Part shown: positions 5,107 to 5,912 of the stretch, one piece after another
Layout of the letters: each line of letters begins with the position of its first letter
How positions within the stretch are numbered: position 1 is the first letter of the stretch
DNA from: Bradyrhizobiaceae bacterium
GTDB taxonomy: Bacteria > Pseudomonadota > Alphaproteobacteria > Rhizobiales > Hyphomicrobiaceae
DNA length: 5,912 bases
Assembly (NCBI GenBank): GCA_947475855.1
Contig: CANJPN010000410.1
Location: 1 to 5,912, forward strand
Direction: 5' to 3'
Position numbers and translations under genes: made by a program
The notes under the pieces: model-generated
Seen by the model: the letters and a program-made list of their open reading frames with translations, nothing else
What the model was told of the DNA's origin: nothing
The model's database searches: none

Positions 5107-5912
5107 ATGATCGGGCGGATGCTGCCGGCGCTGGCCGGATTGTGTGCGATAGCCGCCGTTGCTGCTGCGGGTGCGGCGGTTGCGCAGACAGTACCGAAGT
5201 ATGCCGTCGATCCCTTCTGGCCCAAGCCGCTCCCGGACAATCAGATCCTCGGGCAGGTATCGGGAATCGCGATAGGTGAGCGGGATACCATTTGGCTGAT
5301 CCACCGCCCCGGGAGCCTTGCCGACGACGAAAAAGGCGCGCTGAAGGATCCACCGGAATCGCGATGCTGCAAGCCGGCCGCACCCGTCGTTCAGTTCGGC
5401 CGTTCGGGCCGGTTGCTGCGGGCGTGGGGCGGACCTGCCAAGGGCTACAACTGGCCGAAGAGCGAGCACGGGATCCACGTCGACGCCGCGGGCAACGTAT
5501 GGATCGCTGGTAACGCCAAGGAAGACAGCCAGATTCTGAAGTTCTCACCCGAAGGCAAGTTCCTGATGCAGATCGGCGCGGCCGGTGGGGCTCGCGGTTC
5601 CAACGATACGGGTGTGCTGGGCCAGCCCGCGCACATGATCACCGACGACGAGGCCGGCGAACTCTACGTCGCCGACGGTTACGGCAACCGGCGCATCATC
5701 GTGTTCGATATGATGACGGGCGCCTACAAGAGGCATTGGGGCGCGTACGGCGAGAAACCAACCGATGGGCCGCTGGCCAAGTACGATCCCAGGGCCCCAC
5801 TGTCGCGCAGTTTCGGCAATCCCGTGCATTGCGTGCGTCTCGCCGACGACGGGCTCGTCTATGTGTGCGATCGCATCAACAACCGGATCCAAGTGTTCAA
5901 GAAGGACGGCGA
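5107..5912 (+). CDS. Secreted NHL-repeat beta-propeller protein, 3'-partial
   Basis: The frame runs from ATG 5107 to the window end without a stop; 268 residues are visible. A Sec signal peptide is clear: basic MIGR, then a hydrophobic alanine-rich stretch, with predicted cleavage after A26 (AVA|Q). The mature protein begins with VDPFWPKPLPDNQILGQVSGIAIG, the typical opening of a large family of exported proteins resembling the NHL/6-bladed propeller and often annotated as peptidylglycine alpha-amidating monooxygenase-like. Visible repeat units are at about 120-153 (HGIHVDAAGNVWIAG...ILKFSPEGK), 172-202 (GQPAHMITDDEAGELYVADGYGNRRIIVFD) and 236-265 (NPVHCVRLADDGLVYVCDRINNRIQVF). A CC pair at 88-89 precedes the PAAPVVQF strand. 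Family members have no established enzymatic role; a periplasmic binding or scaffold propeller is the safest reading. It is divergent from glyQ across 149 bases, with a strong ribosome binding site and a leader hairpin. Confidence 0.9.
   Translation, partial: MIGRMLPALAGLCAIAAVAAAGAAVAQTVPKYAVDPFWPKPLPDNQILGQVSGIAIGERDTIWLIHRPGSLADDEKGALKDPPESRCCKPAAPVVQFGRSGRLLRAWGGPAKGYNWPKSEHGIHVDAAGNVWIAGNAKEDSQILKFSPEGKFLMQIGAAGGARGSNDTGVLGQPAHMITDDEAGELYVADGYGNRRIIVFDMMTGAYKRHWGAYGEKPTDGPLAKYDPRAPLSRSFGNPVHCVRLADDGLVYVCDRINNRIQVFKKDG

Noticed and set aside
5068..5892. Minus-strand open frames opposite the NHL gene
   Set aside because: The + strand frame has a signal peptide, a strong ribosome binding site and NHL repeats, so the opposing frames are shadows.

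Overview
The window is a gene-dense piece of a GC-rich bacterial chromosome. The gene style (an alphaproteobacterial-looking GlyQ, a secreted DPFWPKPLP-type NHL protein and a short TrhO) suggests an alphaproteobacterium, perhaps Hyphomicrobiales. That assignment is inference from protein character only. There are eight coding regions, two of them cut by the window edges. I see no tRNA, rRNA, CRISPR array or insertion sequence. No intergenic gap exceeds about 150 bases.

Layout from left to right. (1) A small exported or membrane-anchored hypothetical protein lies on the + strand (1-432) and its 5' end is probably outside the window. (2) It converges on a two-gene minus-strand unit: a core MetE-type cobalamin-independent methionine synthase homologue (2347 to 1184), whose stop overlaps by 4 bases the GTG start of trhO, the tRNA U34 hydroxylase (1187 to 462). 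(3) Divergent from that unit is a compact VapBC-type toxin-antitoxin operon on the + strand: a ribbon-helix-helix antitoxin (2478-2759) and a PIN-domain toxin (2759-3124). A well-formed promoter and inverted-repeat operator sit directly before the antitoxin. (4) The toxin gene converges on a DUF4375/DMP19-like gene (3974 to 3126), and a 16-base hairpin lies across both stop codons. (5) Upstream on the minus strand, 41 bases away, is glyQ, the glycyl-tRNA synthetase alpha subunit (4957 to 4016). (6) A 149-base divergent gap holds a likely glyQ promoter and a leader hairpin. It leads into a secreted NHL beta-propeller protein (5107 onward), which runs off the right edge.

The functional themes are translation (glyQ, trhO), one-carbon or methyl metabolism (MetE-like), a growth-control or stabilisation module (VapBC), and a possible DNA-mimic or defence-type accessory gene (DUF4375). 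The most notable context is that glyS, the obligate partner of glyQ, is not downstream of glyQ anywhere in the window. The space is instead held by the DUF4375 gene, the toxin-antitoxin module and the metE-like/trhO pair. I found no convincing wholly new system. The best leads are the toxin-antitoxin plus DMP19-like island next to glyQ, the overlapping promoter and operator of the antitoxin, and the tight coupling of the methyltransferase to trhO.
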